The notes: generated by a model from the sequence alone, not told the origin. A stretch of 64,000 nt of DNA from Tricholoma matsutake (GCA_026075535.2 AP026548.1:8370001-8434000), one strand, 5' to 3'. Numbered from the stretch's first letter, positions 12,702 through 24,088 are shown. Numbers and translations are program-made.

Positions 12702-13745
12702 AACTTCAATGCAGTTGTAGATACAGAATGTTTGGATGATTAAGTAATCAATGGACAAAATTATCATCGGTGCCGGGAACAAGCACCAATGATAAGTCCG
12801 TATGGGCCAATGTCTATAGGAAAACCAGTGGTGGGCCAATACGATCATTCCCTGTCAAATGGAATCATTTCATGGGCCCATGTATATGTGGTAAGCAGTT
12901 CAAACTCTTAACTACACCCTCTGTCAAGTCAGTAAAATTGTGCGCTCATACCTCCGGATTCTGGCCCCAACATTGGGACATTCGTTTATATCTAACCATA
13001 ATCTATAGCAGGACATCACATTGGTGTCTAAAACAATTGGCTAGTGTGGCATGTCCCGGCGCCACATGCATCCAACCGTATCTGCTGTGACCCAACACCG
13101 TATGCATCCAACCGCCGATACCTGCTGACCTGCTGCTGCACTTTTTCCTACCAAACCTACAATGATCATCAGCACTGGGAACCAGCACCAACGATATGTC
13201 CATATAGGCCGATGTCTATAAGAAAACCAGTGGTGGGCCAATACAATTGTGCAGTATCACACACATTGCATGGGCCCATGTATATGTGGTAACATGTAGT
13301 AAAATGATGACCGTGCTAGCCGGCGCCGTGATTCAGATGTTGCTGCTGCCGAGAATTCTTCAGTGAAGCTGTATACTGGGCCCACATGGATGCATCACAC
13401 CCTGGGCCCACACGAGTCTTTCCTGACGTGGGCCCAATCCGCTACTGACGGATCTATCGTTGTTTTGCAGAAATCCACTGAACGGATATACCATTGTTTT
13501 TTACTGAACAGTGTGATGAAATGTGTGGAAGTAAAAGATATATCTGAGGGTCAACGAAGTTTCGCCATACTACATGTAAATATATTATGTATTCCAGGAA
13601 GTGAAAATAATATCAGGAAACATTGGAAAGTGGAAGACATATCTGAGAGGAATCAAACATAAGGATCATGAAGTGAAGACAATTGGAAACATTGTGAGGC
13701 TGTCAAACTGACAATCAGGTGGAATATAGAAAAAATAGAAGTCCC
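12702..13745. repeat. Repeat R3 and flank, left arm (element terminus near 13515)
   Basis: No gene is present. It contains two direct copies, about 400 bases apart, of a phrase ending in AAAACCAGTGGTGGGCCAATAC (12808-12845 and 13209-13246), each followed by CATGGGCCCATGTATATGTG (about 12871 and 13269). The stretch 13290-13515 matches 48311-48558 and is taken as the composite element's terminus. Beyond about 13520 the DNA is flank, ending at the first copia target site. This stretch shows a few differences from the right arm (for example near 13483, 13517 and 13636), unlike the neighbouring 9 kb. Confidence 0.65.
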
Positions 13746-13750
13746 ATCAA

Positions 13751-13951
13751 TGTTGAAATCGGGAGTACATATTGGGCGACACCGACACCGACACCGAATG
13801 TGGCAGTAACGCATAGCCACAATTATTTATAATACTGATCCGTAGTTACAGACTTAGTTTACTGGGCTATATAAATATTCTATGTACATAGTTGTCTACC
13901 AAAAAAAAAAACAAAGTTTGTTTATTCTTTCAAGTCCTCTATTATTCAACA
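13751..13951 (+). repeat. 5' LTR of copia element 1
   Basis: 201 bp, TG...CA ends. It contains a TATAAATA-like box near 13869 that may serve as promoter, and an A-run near 13901. Confidence 0.96.
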
Positions 13952-13963
13952 GGTTATGGGCCC
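13952..13963 (+). promoter_or_regulatory. Primer binding site, half-tRNA(iMet) type (copia 1)
   Basis: GGTTATGGGCCC directly follows the 5' LTR. It is complementary to the anticodon stem-loop of initiator tRNA-Met, the half-molecule priming known from Drosophila copia. Element 2 has the same site. Confidence 0.8.
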
Positions 13964-14027
13964 TGGCCTTAACTGAATTTTCTTGCTCATGCTATACTCG
14001 AACTAATAACACCTGGATGAAATTTAA

Positions 14028-17000
14028 ATGATGGCCAACATTTCAAACGCTCCGATGCACACGAACGTTTACCATATTGAGCCCTTGACAGGTGCCGAAA
14101 ATTATGCCGTTTGGAAAATCAAAATGATGGATATTTTGATGGGGCAAGACTTGTGGGATTATGTCGACGGATCGACTACCCTACCAATGGATACCACCCA
14201 ACAACATGGTGTAAGAAGGACAGGATGGCGCTATCTATGATCCGATTGAGGGTGGCTGACAAAATGTTGGTGTATGTTGCGAGTTCAACAAGCGCAGTGG
14301 AAGCATGGAATACGTTGAAATCATTATTAGAGACTCAGGGGGCATTGGGAATAGTTCAGGCACATCGAAAGTTATTTCGGTCGCAATGCGCGGAAGGGAT
14401 GCCCATCGACGAACATATTCGGACATTGCGCAGCTATCAGGAGGAGCTGCACAATTTGGGACAAAAGATTGATGGGGAGGAATTCTCCATTATTCTGCTA
14501 ACCTCACTCCCCGAAAATTGGAATAATTATATTGCTTCTATAGACACTACAGCCCTAAAGGATGCTCCCGCACTTATAGCCCAAATTCTGGAACATGATC
14601 GACAGCTTAACATGCGCAATTTGGATGATACAGCCTTGGTGGGGAAGCCTGGTAAAAGGAACACCAATCCGAACATAATGTGTTACAAATGCAGGGAAAA
14701 GGGGCACATCAGCAAGCAGTGCAAGAAGAAATCCAAATTTGGAAAGGGGAAATCTGGAGAAAAGCAGAAGGACACAACAAATGCCAACACGGCGGCAGAT
14801 GAAGAATTTGCTTTCTGTGGGGACTGTAGGGATGACATCGCACTAGCTGTCTCACCAAATTCTTGGTTGGCTGACTCAGCATGCACTTCTCATATAGCGA
14901 GGGATCAGAGCATCTTTGTCGACTACACACCTACCCCTGGACATCAAATTTCTGGATTTGAAAAGGCCCCTGGGCTTGGAAGAGGCACCATAAAACTGGA
15001 AAGCACCATGGAAGGGAAAACCTCAACCATCACACTGAAGGATGTGGTACACGCACCTGATGCACCTTTTAATCTTATTTCGATCTCACGCGCACTTGAG
15101 GCTGGAATACAAGTTCTATTTGTGTCACCAGGAGTTAAATTCCGGGCGCCAAAAAATCTATTATTATGGAGGGCCGGGTGATGAACCAATTATTTGACAT
15201 GAACGTCAAAGGTATTACCAAACATGACCAAGCATATGCTGCCAGGCACGGCAGAACATGGGATGAGTGGCATAGAATTTTTGGGCACTTGAACATGGGG
15301 TCAGTAAAGATGCTCAAGGAAAAGGAAATGGTTTTGGGAATGGAGGTGGATAGGACAGTAGAGCCAGCAGTGCAGTGCAAGGCATGCATCATTGCGAAGC
15401 AACATGTCCAACCTTTTCCCAAAGAAAGCCAAATGGAGATCAAGGAGATTGGAGATCTGACAGTAAGTGATCTGTGGGGACCAGCACGCACTCAAGCTCC
15501 AGGGGGAGATCGGTATTTTATCTCATTCACTGATGGGAAGGCACGACGCACGATGACATATTTCATGAAGGAGAAATCCGAGGCATTTACAAAATTCAAG
15601 CAATACAAAAGCTTTGTCAAAATGCAAACTGATCGGAAACTCAAGAAACTTTGTGTCAATGGAGGGGGAGAATTTCTTAGCAAGGAATTCAAGAAATTTT
15701 TGCTGGACAATGGAATCAGACTAGAAATCACAGCACCCCACTCACCATCCCAAAATGGAATTACCGAACGATTAAACTGAACTCTGGTAGAGCATGGGTG
15801 GGCAATGTTACATCAGCATGGGCTTCCTCACTCTCTTTGGAAAGAGGCGATCGCTTATGCAACTTATCTCAAAAATAGATCTCCGACACGTGCGATCAGA
15901 GATCGCAAGGTACCTGATGAAGTATTTTGGGGAAAGAAGCCGGATATATCACATCTGCAGGAATTTGGCAGGACTTGTTGGGTTCTGCAGCAGGACGGAA
16001 ACTGCTCAAAACTGGACCCAAAATCATGCAAATTTATTTTTGTGGGTATTGCTGATGGTACTAAGGGGTACAGGTACTACAATACCAAAACTCATCAAAT
16101 CCTCACCTCTCGAAATGTGGTATTTATGGAAGAAGAGGAAAAGGCTGATGAAGTGGAAGTCACTCACCCTACGCAGCTTGAGGGGGAGCATGAAATGGAT
16201 GGCAAGCAGCCTTTGGGTGGAGAGGGCAACCAGGCACCAGAAAAGGAAACAGCACCGATCACATCAGAAAGTCCATCATGCATACCAGTTCGGGAAAGAT
16301 CAGCATGAATTCTGTCACAGCCACTGATCAATTACCGGCTACTAAACAACCCAAACTCGCGTGGACCAGCGGAATGGCATCACCATGTGCCAACAATGGA
16401 AGAATCTGGCTACATCACAGTGGATTATGCAATGATTGGGGCAACATTGGAGGATGACCCACTCTCAGTAAAGGAAGCAAAGGACAGATCAGATTGGCCA
16501 AAATGGAAGGAGGCAATGGACACCGAGATAACCCAGTTAACCAAATGTGGTACTTTCAAATTAATTGACTTACCTCCAGATCGCAAAGCCATTGTGAGCA
16601 AATGGGTGTACTGCGTCAAACACGACCACATTGGGATGATCACAAAACACAAGGCAAGACTCATGGCCAAAGGTTATTCCCAAATTCCAGGGATAGATTT
16701 TGTGGAAACATTTGCACCGGTCATGCGACTGGAAACCTTTTGGCTATTAATGGCACTTGCGACAAATTTAGGACTCGTGATCCACATGGTCGATGTAGTA
16801 GGAGCGTACCTAAACAGAACTTTGGAGGAAGTTATTTTTATGATGCAGCCACCCGAATATGATGATGGTACAGGACGCATATGTCAATTACTAAAACCTC
16901 TCTATGGATTGAAACAGGCAGGACGGGCCTGGAATGAGGAACTCAATCAAACCTTCCTAAAAATGAATTTCATACGGCTTTTCTCAGATCAGTGCATTTA

Positions 17001-17988
17001 TATTAGGCACACCGATCATGATCTTTTAATCACATCAGTCCACATTGATGACATGACCATTCTTGGATCTGATATTGATGCCATCACAGAAATGAAAGCT
17101 GAATTGGGGAAGTACTTCACGATCACGGATTTGGGAGAGGCAAAGCAAATTGTGGGATTAGAATTGGAAAGGGACTTGGAGAAGACTACTCTCAAAATTA
17201 TGCAATCCCAATATATCAAGAGGGTCCTGGAGAAGTTTGGAATGGCAGATTCACACCCTGTCAGCACACCTTTGGACCCTAACATCAAATTGGTCAAAAC
17301 ACCTGATGACGAACATCACAATATTCCTGAGTACTGCAGCGCAATTGGATCACTTATGTATGCCACTATCAGAACGCGACCAGATATTTCATTCACGGTG
17401 CAGACCCTTAGTCAATTTATGAGCAACCCCAGACCTGCTCATTGGTCTGCCATCAAACGTGTTTTCCGGTATCTTAACGGCACGCAGGAACTTGGAATTA
17501 TTTACCGCAAAGGGGGAGAAGTCGAACCCCTAGCTTATTCGGATGCCGATTGGGGATCAAACATCAACGATCAAAAATCTATTTCTGGATATGTCTTCCA
17601 TATGGCTGGCGGACCAATCTCTTGGCAATCAAAGAAGCAACCGACGATCGCATTATCATCCATGGAAGCCGAGTACATGGCAGAAAGTCTAGCTGCACGG
17701 CAGGTCATATGGTTACGGACCCTTACAGCCGAACTCGGTATCCCGTACTCTGGACCCACCATTCTCAATGTCGACAATCAAGGCGCGATAAACTATTCCT
17801 ACAATGCCATCAATCACAGTCGAACCAAACACATCGACATCCAACACCACTTCGTACGTGAGAAACTGATCTCTAATGAGATACGCATTCAGTACTGCGC
17901 GACGGACGACAACTTAGCCGACTTGCTTACCAAAGCATTACCAAAGCCAAAACACGACGACTTTGTTAACCGCTTAGGAATGGCGTAG
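14028..17988 (+). pseudogene. copia element 1 gag-pol, interrupted
   Basis: Polyprotein of a Ty1/copia element in the order gag, protease, integrase, RT, RNase H. Gag ends with a zinc knuckle (CYKCREKGHISKQC, near 14680). Protease shows DSA in place of the usual DSG (near 14874). Integrase has the H-x3-H...C-x2-C head (near 15270-15390), but the second catalytic Asp of the DxGGEF motif reads Asn (VNGGGEF, near 15656). RT reads HIDD in place of YVDD (near 17044), and RNase H is complete to the stop at 17988. Lesions are a frameshift near 14200, a frame change at an A-run near 15152, a TGA at 15778-15780 where the family has Arg (ERLN-R-TL) and a TGA at 16306-16308. The RT/RNase H part (16387-17988) is open. 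Confidence 0.9.
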
Positions 17989-18002
17989 GTGTCGAGGGGG
18001 AG

Positions 18003-18202
18003 TGTTGAAATCGGAGTACATATTGGGCAACACCAACACCGACACCGAACGTGGCGGTAACGCATAGCCACAATTATTTATAATACTGATCCGTAGTTAC
18101 CGACTTAGTTTACTGGGCTATATAAATATTCTATGTACATAGTTGTCTACCAAAAAAAAAAACAAAGTTTGTTTATTCTTTCAAGTCCTCTATTATTCAA
18201 CA
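18003..18202 (+). repeat. 3' LTR of copia element 1
   Basis: 200 bp, preceded by a purine tract (GAGGGGGAG, 17994-18002) that would prime plus-strand synthesis. Confidence 0.96.
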
Positions 18203-18207
18203 ATCAA

Positions 18208-18388
18208 TCTCGCATCAATCAACAATGAAGCACGGTTTGAGAACAGATCTGAATGTGAGATAAAACCTATAATTACCCCAACAGCGGTGCTGCGCGGGCA
18301 GACAAAAGGCGGGACTATGACCAGCAGCCTGCTTGTAGTCATGTGGGGTGTCATCCTGAGGCACGCAACTACAGGTGTTCTGATACAT
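18208..18388. other. Flank between the two copia insertions
   Basis: About 180 bases of arm sequence, matched at 31310-31490. It has at least one CpG difference from the right arm (near 18282). I see no gene. Confidence 0.7.
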
Positions 18389-18393
18389 CAACC

Positions 18394-18667
18394 TGTTGAA
18401 ATTAATCCCAGTGATGCATGCTGTATACATGAGGCAATACATGCAGCATATGCATGTTACTGCGCTTACTGCGCATACATGCGGTAAACACATTCCTGAG
18501 TCATGTGATGTCCTTATTATTATGTATATAAGGAGAACCTGTACCATAGTAGGAATACAGTGTTCTTACCTCTGCTAACCCTAGCTGTAAGTCTAAGTAA
18601 ACCCCAGGTAGGTTGTAAGGAACGTGTTGTCTCTTCCACTGTGCAGCGTATATAGTCTGCTCCAACA
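18394..18667 (+). repeat. 5' LTR of copia element 2
   Basis: 274 bp with TG...CA ends. A TATATAAGGAG box near 18525 could be the promoter. Confidence 0.96.
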
Positions 18668-18679
18668 GGTTATGGGCCC
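18668..18679 (+). promoter_or_regulatory. Primer binding site, half-tRNA(iMet) type (copia 2)
   Basis: The same GGTTATGGGCCC as in element 1, directly after the LTR, complementary to the initiator tRNA-Met anticodon arm. Confidence 0.8.
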
Positions 18680-18916
18680 TGCTGGGCACGTCGCGAACGC
18701 GCCTTAATTGGCTGCGAATGATGTTGACTTCATCGTCTCCAAATTATAACCTTGCACTCTTCGTGAGCTGCATTGCGCTCCCTGCGAGCTGCACATAAAA
18801 CCTAGGTTGACTAGGGTTAACCACTCTGAAGGAGTGTTTTCTCCTGAGAACATTAAACGTGTTTTATTGAGTAAAAAGACTGATTGAGCACTTTTAACAG
18901 CTGCCACCACAAAATC

Positions 18917-19660
18917 ATGTCTTCAACTCTTGAGAAACTCGTTCAAACTTTCGATGGATCAAATTACATTCAATGGGCCGACTCAATGAAGGCGTGGCTC
19001 AGGTCTCAGGGCCTCTGGCAAATAACTAGTGGGGCGGAGCAAAAACCGCCCCCGGCGCCTCCCTTGATGGCGATGAACGCTACTTTGGTAGCGGATGCTA
19101 ATGCCAAGCTCCAGACCTGGAGCAACAAAAATGACCAGGCCATTGGTAGCCTAGTGCTCTGCCTGGCCCCCTCCATTCGGCAGCATGCCAACTCAAAGGA
19201 CACTGCTGAGGAGGTGTGGGATCTCATCTGCACTGATTATGGTGTGGACGGCCCCTCCCAAGTCTTCACGGACTTTAGGTCTGCAATAGCGATCAAGATC
19301 CTGGCTGCGAACCCCGCACCGGAGATTGCTAGAATGGCAGACAAATTTGAGCGCCTTACAGCTGCTAACGTCGCCATCCCCAAGCTAGTGCAAGCAATGA
19401 TTCTACTTGCTGCGATGCCGCGCGAGTACGATTCCTTGTCTGCAACAGTCCTTAACACGACCGCTACTAGCGCCTTGACATTTAAACATGTCAAGGACTC
19501 CATTGTCGCTGAAGCCTCAAGGCGCACAGCAGTAGGAAAGCCCGCTGGCCAGCCTCAGGCCAACAAACTTTCTGCTGTTAAGCGCAAAGGGGGAAACCCC
19601 AAATGGCAGCCCAAAGAAGGGCAAAACAGCAACGGAGACTCGTCCCGAAAGCGTGGATGA
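18917..19660 (+). CDS. copia element 2 Gag
   Basis: 247 residues from ATG 18917, opening MSSTLEKLVQTFDGSNY, the usual start of copia-type Gag (UBN2-like capsid). The middle matches retrotransposon capsid layout (LAPSIRQHA, AEEVWDLI). The C-terminus is basic and lacks a zinc knuckle within this frame. It ends at a TGA (19658-19660) inside a Lys/Arg run that continues in the same frame (RGDRKTKEEKPKD), so this stop may be a recent CGA-to-TGA change and not the native Gag end. A second in-frame TGA lies at 19898-19900 before pol. Confidence 0.85.
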   Translation: MSSTLEKLVQTFDGSNYIQWADSMKAWLRSQGLWQITSGAEQKPPPAPPLMAMNATLVADANAKLQTWSNKNDQAIGSLVLCLAPSIRQHANSKDTAEEVWDLICTDYGVDGPSQVFTDFRSAIAIKILAANPAPEIARMADKFERLTAANVAIPKLVQAMILLAAMPREYDSLSATVLNTTATSALTFKHVKDSIVAEASRRTAVGKPAGQPQANKLSAVKRKGGNPKWQPKEGQNSNGDSSRKRG

Positions 19661-19915
19661 CGTGGGGACAGAAAGACTAAGGAGGAGAAGCCGAAGGATA
19701 AACATACCCACCTCGCCTCCAAAGCCTATACCACCATAAATGGTAATGGCACCATCATACCGCCGATGCCGCTTATACAGTGCATCGAAAGACGCGAACA
19801 CACTCCCACAAGGGATCCTCGCCGCCGACTGCCTGCACAGGCATATATGGGCACGGCCTCTACCTCTTGTTCGGTTTATGCCAAATATCAGCAAGCTTGA
19901 GACACCCTCGAGCAA

Positions 19916-22900
19916 ATGCAACTTCCACACAGCACGAAAAATCTGCGACTGCTGGAAGAGCACCTGACGGTGCGAGAAGGAAAGAGAAGAAGGATAGAAC
20001 CAGAACCCGAGTCTAGGATTGAGGAGGTAGAAGACGATACCGTCTCCCTCGGATCTGAACCTCCAGTGTCTGATGAGGAAGTGTGGAAAGCTGTCGACGA
20101 AATGCTCGTCGATGAACCCCTTGATACAGGGGCATATGATGACAGGTCAGTCCTTTTCCCTGCCACAAGCACTAAGATTAATATTCCTATGAATACAGTG
20201 AACTTTTCATGTGAAATTTTACCGCTATTAAATGTATCATGGAATTATTTAGATCTTAATATATGTGCTATGTGTGCAAAGGGAGATTGTAAGAAAGGTG
20301 CCGACTGGATCATGGATTCAGGCACATCAAAACACTTCACTGGTGAAATAAAAGATTTCGCTTCTTACGAGCCTTTACCGAGAAAGGACTCTACCTTGGT
20401 CCAAACGGCCACTGGTACTACTCATATAGTAGGAAAAGGAGCAGTCTTCATTAAACACCAGGTAGTATGTCACGGGAAGTCAGAGACGCGTGAAACGCGG
20501 TTATACCCCATCTACTACATACCCGACATTAATACTCGATTGATGTCAATGGGGGTCTTTTTACAAGACGGAAGTGATGTGCGTGGTTCCTCCGCACACA
20601 TTTCATTTATCGAGCATGGAAACCTGATCATGCATTGTGTCCCTCTAAGGAGGAAAGACACGATCTATTGGGCTCGGACTCATATATTGAGCACCAAAAA
20701 GGTTAATGTCACGACCATTTATGTCGCTGACTACTTGACTTGGCATAGGCGACTTGGACACCCATCCAAAGAGGCGCTAGGGAAAATGCCTAAAAGCACC
20801 ATAAAATTCCCAAGGAATTTAATTATTCCTAAAGACAAAATTATATGTCCAGGGTGTGCAGAAGGGAAAATGACCTCAAAATCTTTTCCCGAGTCAGACT
20901 CACGAGCTGACAAATCCTTTGAATTAATACATTCCGACCTAAAGGAACTCCCGGTACTATCGTACCACAAACATAAATACTTCATTGTATTTCTGGACGA
21001 CAAAACGTCACATATTTGGATCCAATGCCTCAGAAAGAAATCTGACGCTGCTGCAGCGATTAGACAATTTCAAGCGATGGCTAAGACCCAATATGGCGCT
21101 ACAATCAAGCGCTGGCGTGTTGATCCAGGGGGGGAGTTCAAGGATCGTGAGCTACAAAAACAGCTCAAGGATTTAGGCATCAAAATAGAGATGTCCGCAC
21201 CCCACGTTCATCAACAGAACGGGCGCGCAGAGCGCGCCATAAGGACAATAATGGAAAAGTCGCAAACCTTGCGATTCACCGCTTGTCTACCACAATCATG
21301 GTGGGAATTTTGCATAGAACATGCAACACATTTATACAACCAAACCCCAATAAGGTGCCTGAAATGGCTGACACCTTTTGAGGACCTGACAAAGGTCCGC
21401 CCAGATCTAAACAATCTGAAGGTCTTCAGTTGCGGTGCTTATGTCTATCTACCAAAGGAAAAATGTCCAACAACATTATCTCCTCGATCGGAGTTAATGA
21501 CGTACCTTGGAGTAGAAGATGGCATTAAAGCATATCGTTTCATGCAACAAAATGGCGCAATATTCATTGGTGCCACGGCACTATTTGATGAAACGATGTT
21601 CCCATGCTGTCCCGGAGCTAAAACTCCTGCCAAGACAGACCTTGGTGATTTTCCACCTCCAGAACCAGAAGATAACGACCACTCATCTGGAACGGATGGC
21701 GATGACCCTATACCGCCACAAAATCCGCCCCTTCCTCCATCATCAGAAGATGATGATGATGATTTACCAAGTGAGCAAAAGGCGCATGACGATGTGACTA
21801 ATGCTCCTCCTCCGCCGCCTCCAGTTAACACTGAGGACTTTTGTCCAAGACGTGAAGATCAACAGGAATGGCAGCAATTGCCCCATCGATCAGGCAGGCA
21901 GAGGAAAATCCCAAACCGTCCTGGCAATACCTATGGAGAACAGCGACTCCCCTCTGACATAGAGAGAGACATTGCACGTGATCGATATTGGAAGAAGTCT
22001 GTGGGTCAAGATTCAGATCATAACCGAACACGACCACGACCTCAACAGCAAGAACCGGTTACTGGACCGAGTTCGGCACCCCACGAGAGTGTGCCCGATT
22101 CCAATAATCAAGAACATGATTACCCAATGGGGGAACCGGATGAAGCAGGTTATATTAAAAAGATAACCAAGGAAGGTGGAGATGAGCTTATCCACTGGCT
22201 GTTATCAAAAGCAGTCACACCATCAAGCGGAAAAAGCCTAGTTCCAAACCAATTTCGCGATATTGCGCGCCTACCCCAGCAGCAGCAACTTGAGTGGAAA
22301 CAGGCTTGTCGTGAAGAGTTAGAGGCTCTTCGCAAGCGACAAGTCTATGATATCGTCGATCTTCCACATGATCGGAAAATGATCAAAAATAGATGGGTTT
22401 TCTCCGTGAAATCGGACGGAAGAAAACGAGCCAGACTCGTGGCCAAAGGCTTTTCACAAGTCGAAGGCGTTGACTTTGATGAGATTTTCTCACCAGTAGT
22501 CCGCTACGAGACCGTACGCCTCATGTTTGCCCTTGCATCTCTAGAAGGCATGTATATGACTGGTCTAGATGTAAAAACCGCATTTTTATATGGCAAACTT
22601 GATGAGGAGATCTATATGGATCAACCCGAGGGTTTCAGACTCGAGGGTAAAGAGTGCAAAGTAATGCGCTTACGCCGAGCATTGTATGGCCTTAAACAGG
22701 CTTCACTAGCATGGTGGAAAGAGCTAGAGGCAATGCGCACCATTGGGTTTGTGTGCGCCAGCTCCGATGCCGGCATCTTCATACACAAGGATCCTAAGAC
22801 AGGCAGCATCATTATTGTGCTAGTCTATGTTGACGATGGCTTGTTCATGGGCAAGAACAAGAAACTTGTGGATGAAAAGAAGAATGCTTGCCTGAAGCAT

Positions 22901-23782
22901 TGGGAGTGCCGTAGTACTGAAAAAGTCACGGAATTCTTAGGCATGCACGTCACCCAGACCGCTACAAAAGTCAAACTCGATCAAACAGAATATCTCGCCA
23001 AAGTGCTCGAGAGGTTCAAGATGACAAATGCCAAAGTTGCCCCCACTCCGCTCCCGACTGGCTACAAACCATCGGAGAACACAGCGACGCCAAACGCGGT
23101 GCTTAGATCGAAATATCAGTCTGTGATCGGATCTTTATTGTATCTGATGCTCGGAACGCGACCTGATATTGCTTACGCAGTAATCAAGATGTCGCAATTC
23201 TTGGCTAATCCTAGCCAAGAACATCTAGACAAAGCAATGTACATAATGCACTATCTGGTGGGAACCCAGAAGTACAGTATAGTCTATGATGGAGAGAAAT
23301 CCGAGGGGCTGCAGGCCTTCACAGATTCTGATTGGGCAGCTGACACTGTCAAGCGCCGATCTACAACGGGTTACTTTGCTACTCTGGTGAGTGGCATTGT
23401 GTGCTGGCAGTCCCGTTTACAAAAAACTGTAGCACTGTCATCCACAGAAGCCGAATATATGGCTCTCTCCGACACTTGTCAGCAGATAGTGTGGATAGAG
23501 TCCTTATTCCAGGAACTTGGATATACACTGAAGCGCGTACCAATCTGCGCTGATAATCAGGGATCCATCTTTATTGGATCAAATCCAGTTCAGGAAAGAA
23601 GGACCAAACATATAGACATTCACTACCACTACACCCGCGAATGCATAGAAAATGACAAAGTCACAGTCGTTTTCATTCCTGGAAGTGATAATCCGGCTGA
23701 CATGTTCACAAAGAACCTTGGCGCCGTCCTATTCAGGAAATTTAGAGACTCTCTCGGAATTACTTTCGAGATTCAAACTTAG
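19916..23782 (+). CDS. copia element 2 Pol (protease, integrase, RT, RNase H)
   Basis: 1288-residue open frame. In order: protease DSGTSKHF (near 20314), pre-integrase H-x3-H...C-x2-C (TWHRRLGH, CPGC; 20738-20860), integrase with catalytic Asp (HSDLKE), Asp (VDPGGEF) and Glu (GRAERAIRT), an acidic/Pro-rich linker, RT with LDVKTAFLYG and YVDD (near 22826), and RNase H with SDSDWAAD, SSTEAEYMAL and NPADMFTKNLG. All catalytic motifs are present, so this could still be an active enzyme set. The first ATG is only the first in this frame; the real polyprotein probably starts in gag. By established knowledge it copies element RNA to DNA in cytoplasmic particles and inserts it in the nucleus. Confidence 0.93.
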   Translation: MQLPHSTKNLRLLEEHLTVREGKRRRIEPEPESRIEEVEDDTVSLGSEPPVSDEEVWKAVDEMLVDEPLDTGAYDDRSVLFPATSTKINIPMNTVNFSCEILPLLNVSWNYLDLNICAMCAKGDCKKGADWIMDSGTSKHFTGEIKDFASYEPLPRKDSTLVQTATGTTHIVGKGAVFIKHQVVCHGKSETRETRLYPIYYIPDINTRLMSMGVFLQDGSDVRGSSAHISFIEHGNLIMHCVPLRRKDTIYWARTHILSTKKVNVTTIYVADYLTWHRRLGHPSKEALGKMPKSTIKFPRNLIIPKDKIICPGCAEGKMTSKSFPESDSRADKSFELIHSDLKELPVLSYHKHKYFIVFLDDKTSHIWIQCLRKKSDAAAAIRQFQAMAKTQYGATIKRWRVDPGGEFKDRELQKQLKDLGIKIEMSAPHVHQQNGRAERAIRTIMEKSQTLRFTACLPQSWWEFCIEHATHLYNQTPIRCLKWLTPFEDLTKVRPDLNNLKVFSCGAYVYLPKEKCPTTLSPRSELMTYLGVEDGIKAYRFMQQNGAIFIGATALFDETMFPCCPGAKTPAKTDLGDFPPPEPEDNDHSSGTDGDDPIPPQNPPLPPSSEDDDDDLPSEQKAHDDVTNAPPPPPPVNTEDFCPRREDQQEWQQLPHRSGRQRKIPNRPGNTYGEQRLPSDIERDIARDRYWKKSVGQDSDHNRTRPRPQQQEPVTGPSSAPHESVPDSNNQEHDYPMGEPDEAGYIKKITKEGGDELIHWLLSKAVTPSSGKSLVPNQFRDIARLPQQQQLEWKQACREELEALRKRQVYDIVDLPHDRKMIKNRWVFSVKSDGRKRARLVAKGFSQVEGVDFDEIFSPVVRYETVRLMFALASLEGMYMTGLDVKTAFLYGKLDEEIYMDQPEGFRLEGKECKVMRLRRALYGLKQASLAWWKELEAMRTIGFVCASSDAGIFIHKDPKTGSIIIVLVYVDDGLFMGKNKKLVDEKKNACLKHWECRSTEKVTEFLGMHVTQTATKVKLDQTEYLAKVLERFKMTNAKVAPTPLPTGYKPSENTATPNAVLRSKYQSVIGSLLYLMLGTRPDIAYAVIKMSQFLANPSQEHLDKAMYIMHYLVGTQKYSIVYDGEKSEGLQAFTDSDWAADTVKRRSTTGYFATLVSGIVCWQSRLQKTVALSSTEAEYMALSDTCQQIVWIESLFQELGYTLKRVPICADNQGSIFIGSNPVQERRTKHIDIHYHYTRECIENDKVTVVFIPGSDNPADMFTKNLGAVLFRKFRDSLGITFEIQT

Positions 23783-23814
23783 CTGCTTAGAGCACTGTAC
23801 AGTTTGAGGGGGGG

Positions 23815-24088
23815 TGTTGAAATTAATCCCAGTGATGCATGCTGTATACATGAGGCAATACATGCAGCATACGCATGTTACTGCGCTTACTGCGCATACA
23901 TGCGGTAAACACATTCCTGAGTCATGTGATGTCCTTATTATTATGTATATAAGGAGAACCTGTACCGTAGTAGGAATACAGTGTTCTTACCTCTGCTAAC
24001 CCTAGCTGTAAGTCTAAGTAAACCCCAGGTAGGTTGTAAGGAACGTGTTGTCTCTTCCACTGTGCAGCGTATATAGTCTGCTCCAACA
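23815..24088 (+). repeat. 3' LTR of copia element 2
   Basis: 274 bp, two bases different from the 5' LTR. Confidence 0.96.

Larger units (their letters stand above)
1..13515. mobile_element. KDZ composite element, left-arm copy (truncated by window start)
   Basis: Left-arm copy of the composite transposon described at 31726-48558. Its R3 end lies near 13515. Running toward base 1 it holds accessory gene A, repeat R2, the KDZ transposase, accessory gene B, repeat R1 and the Cys6-cluster gene. The other terminus lies outside the window. The right-arm copy has the same lesions in the transposase and accessory gene B, so those lesions are older than the inverted duplication or have been copied between arms. 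Confidence 0.5.
13751..18202 (+). mobile_element. Ty1/copia element 1, complete but disabled
   Basis: A 4452-bp LTR retrotransposon with LTRs at 13751-13951 and 18003-18202 and 5-bp target duplications (ATCAA at 13746-13750 and 18203-18207). The matching right-arm site at 31491-31495 is unoccupied and has one copy of the 5-mer, so the element inserted into this arm only. The LTRs start TGTTGA and end CAACA. They differ at five substitutions (four of them CpG transitions) and one 1-base indel. The coding region carries frameshifts and stops. Confidence 0.97.
18394..24088 (+). mobile_element. Ty1/copia element 2, young, nearly intact
   Basis: A 5695-bp element with 274-bp LTRs (18394-18667 and 23815-24088) and 5-bp target duplications CAACC (18389-18393 and 24089-24093). 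The right arm has the exact empty site at 31305-31309. The LTRs differ by only two bases, both CpG transitions (near 18448/23869 and 18545/23966). A purine tract (GAGGGGGGG, near 23806-23814) precedes the 3' LTR. It belongs to a different copia lineage from element 1, although both LTRs begin TGTTGAAAT. Confidence 0.97.

Noticed and set aside
1850..13440. TGGGCCCAT boxes as tRNA-iMet-like primer sites of retroelements
   Set aside because: They share GGGCCCAT with the copia primer site, but none follows an LTR end and they occur in both orientations inside R1-R3.
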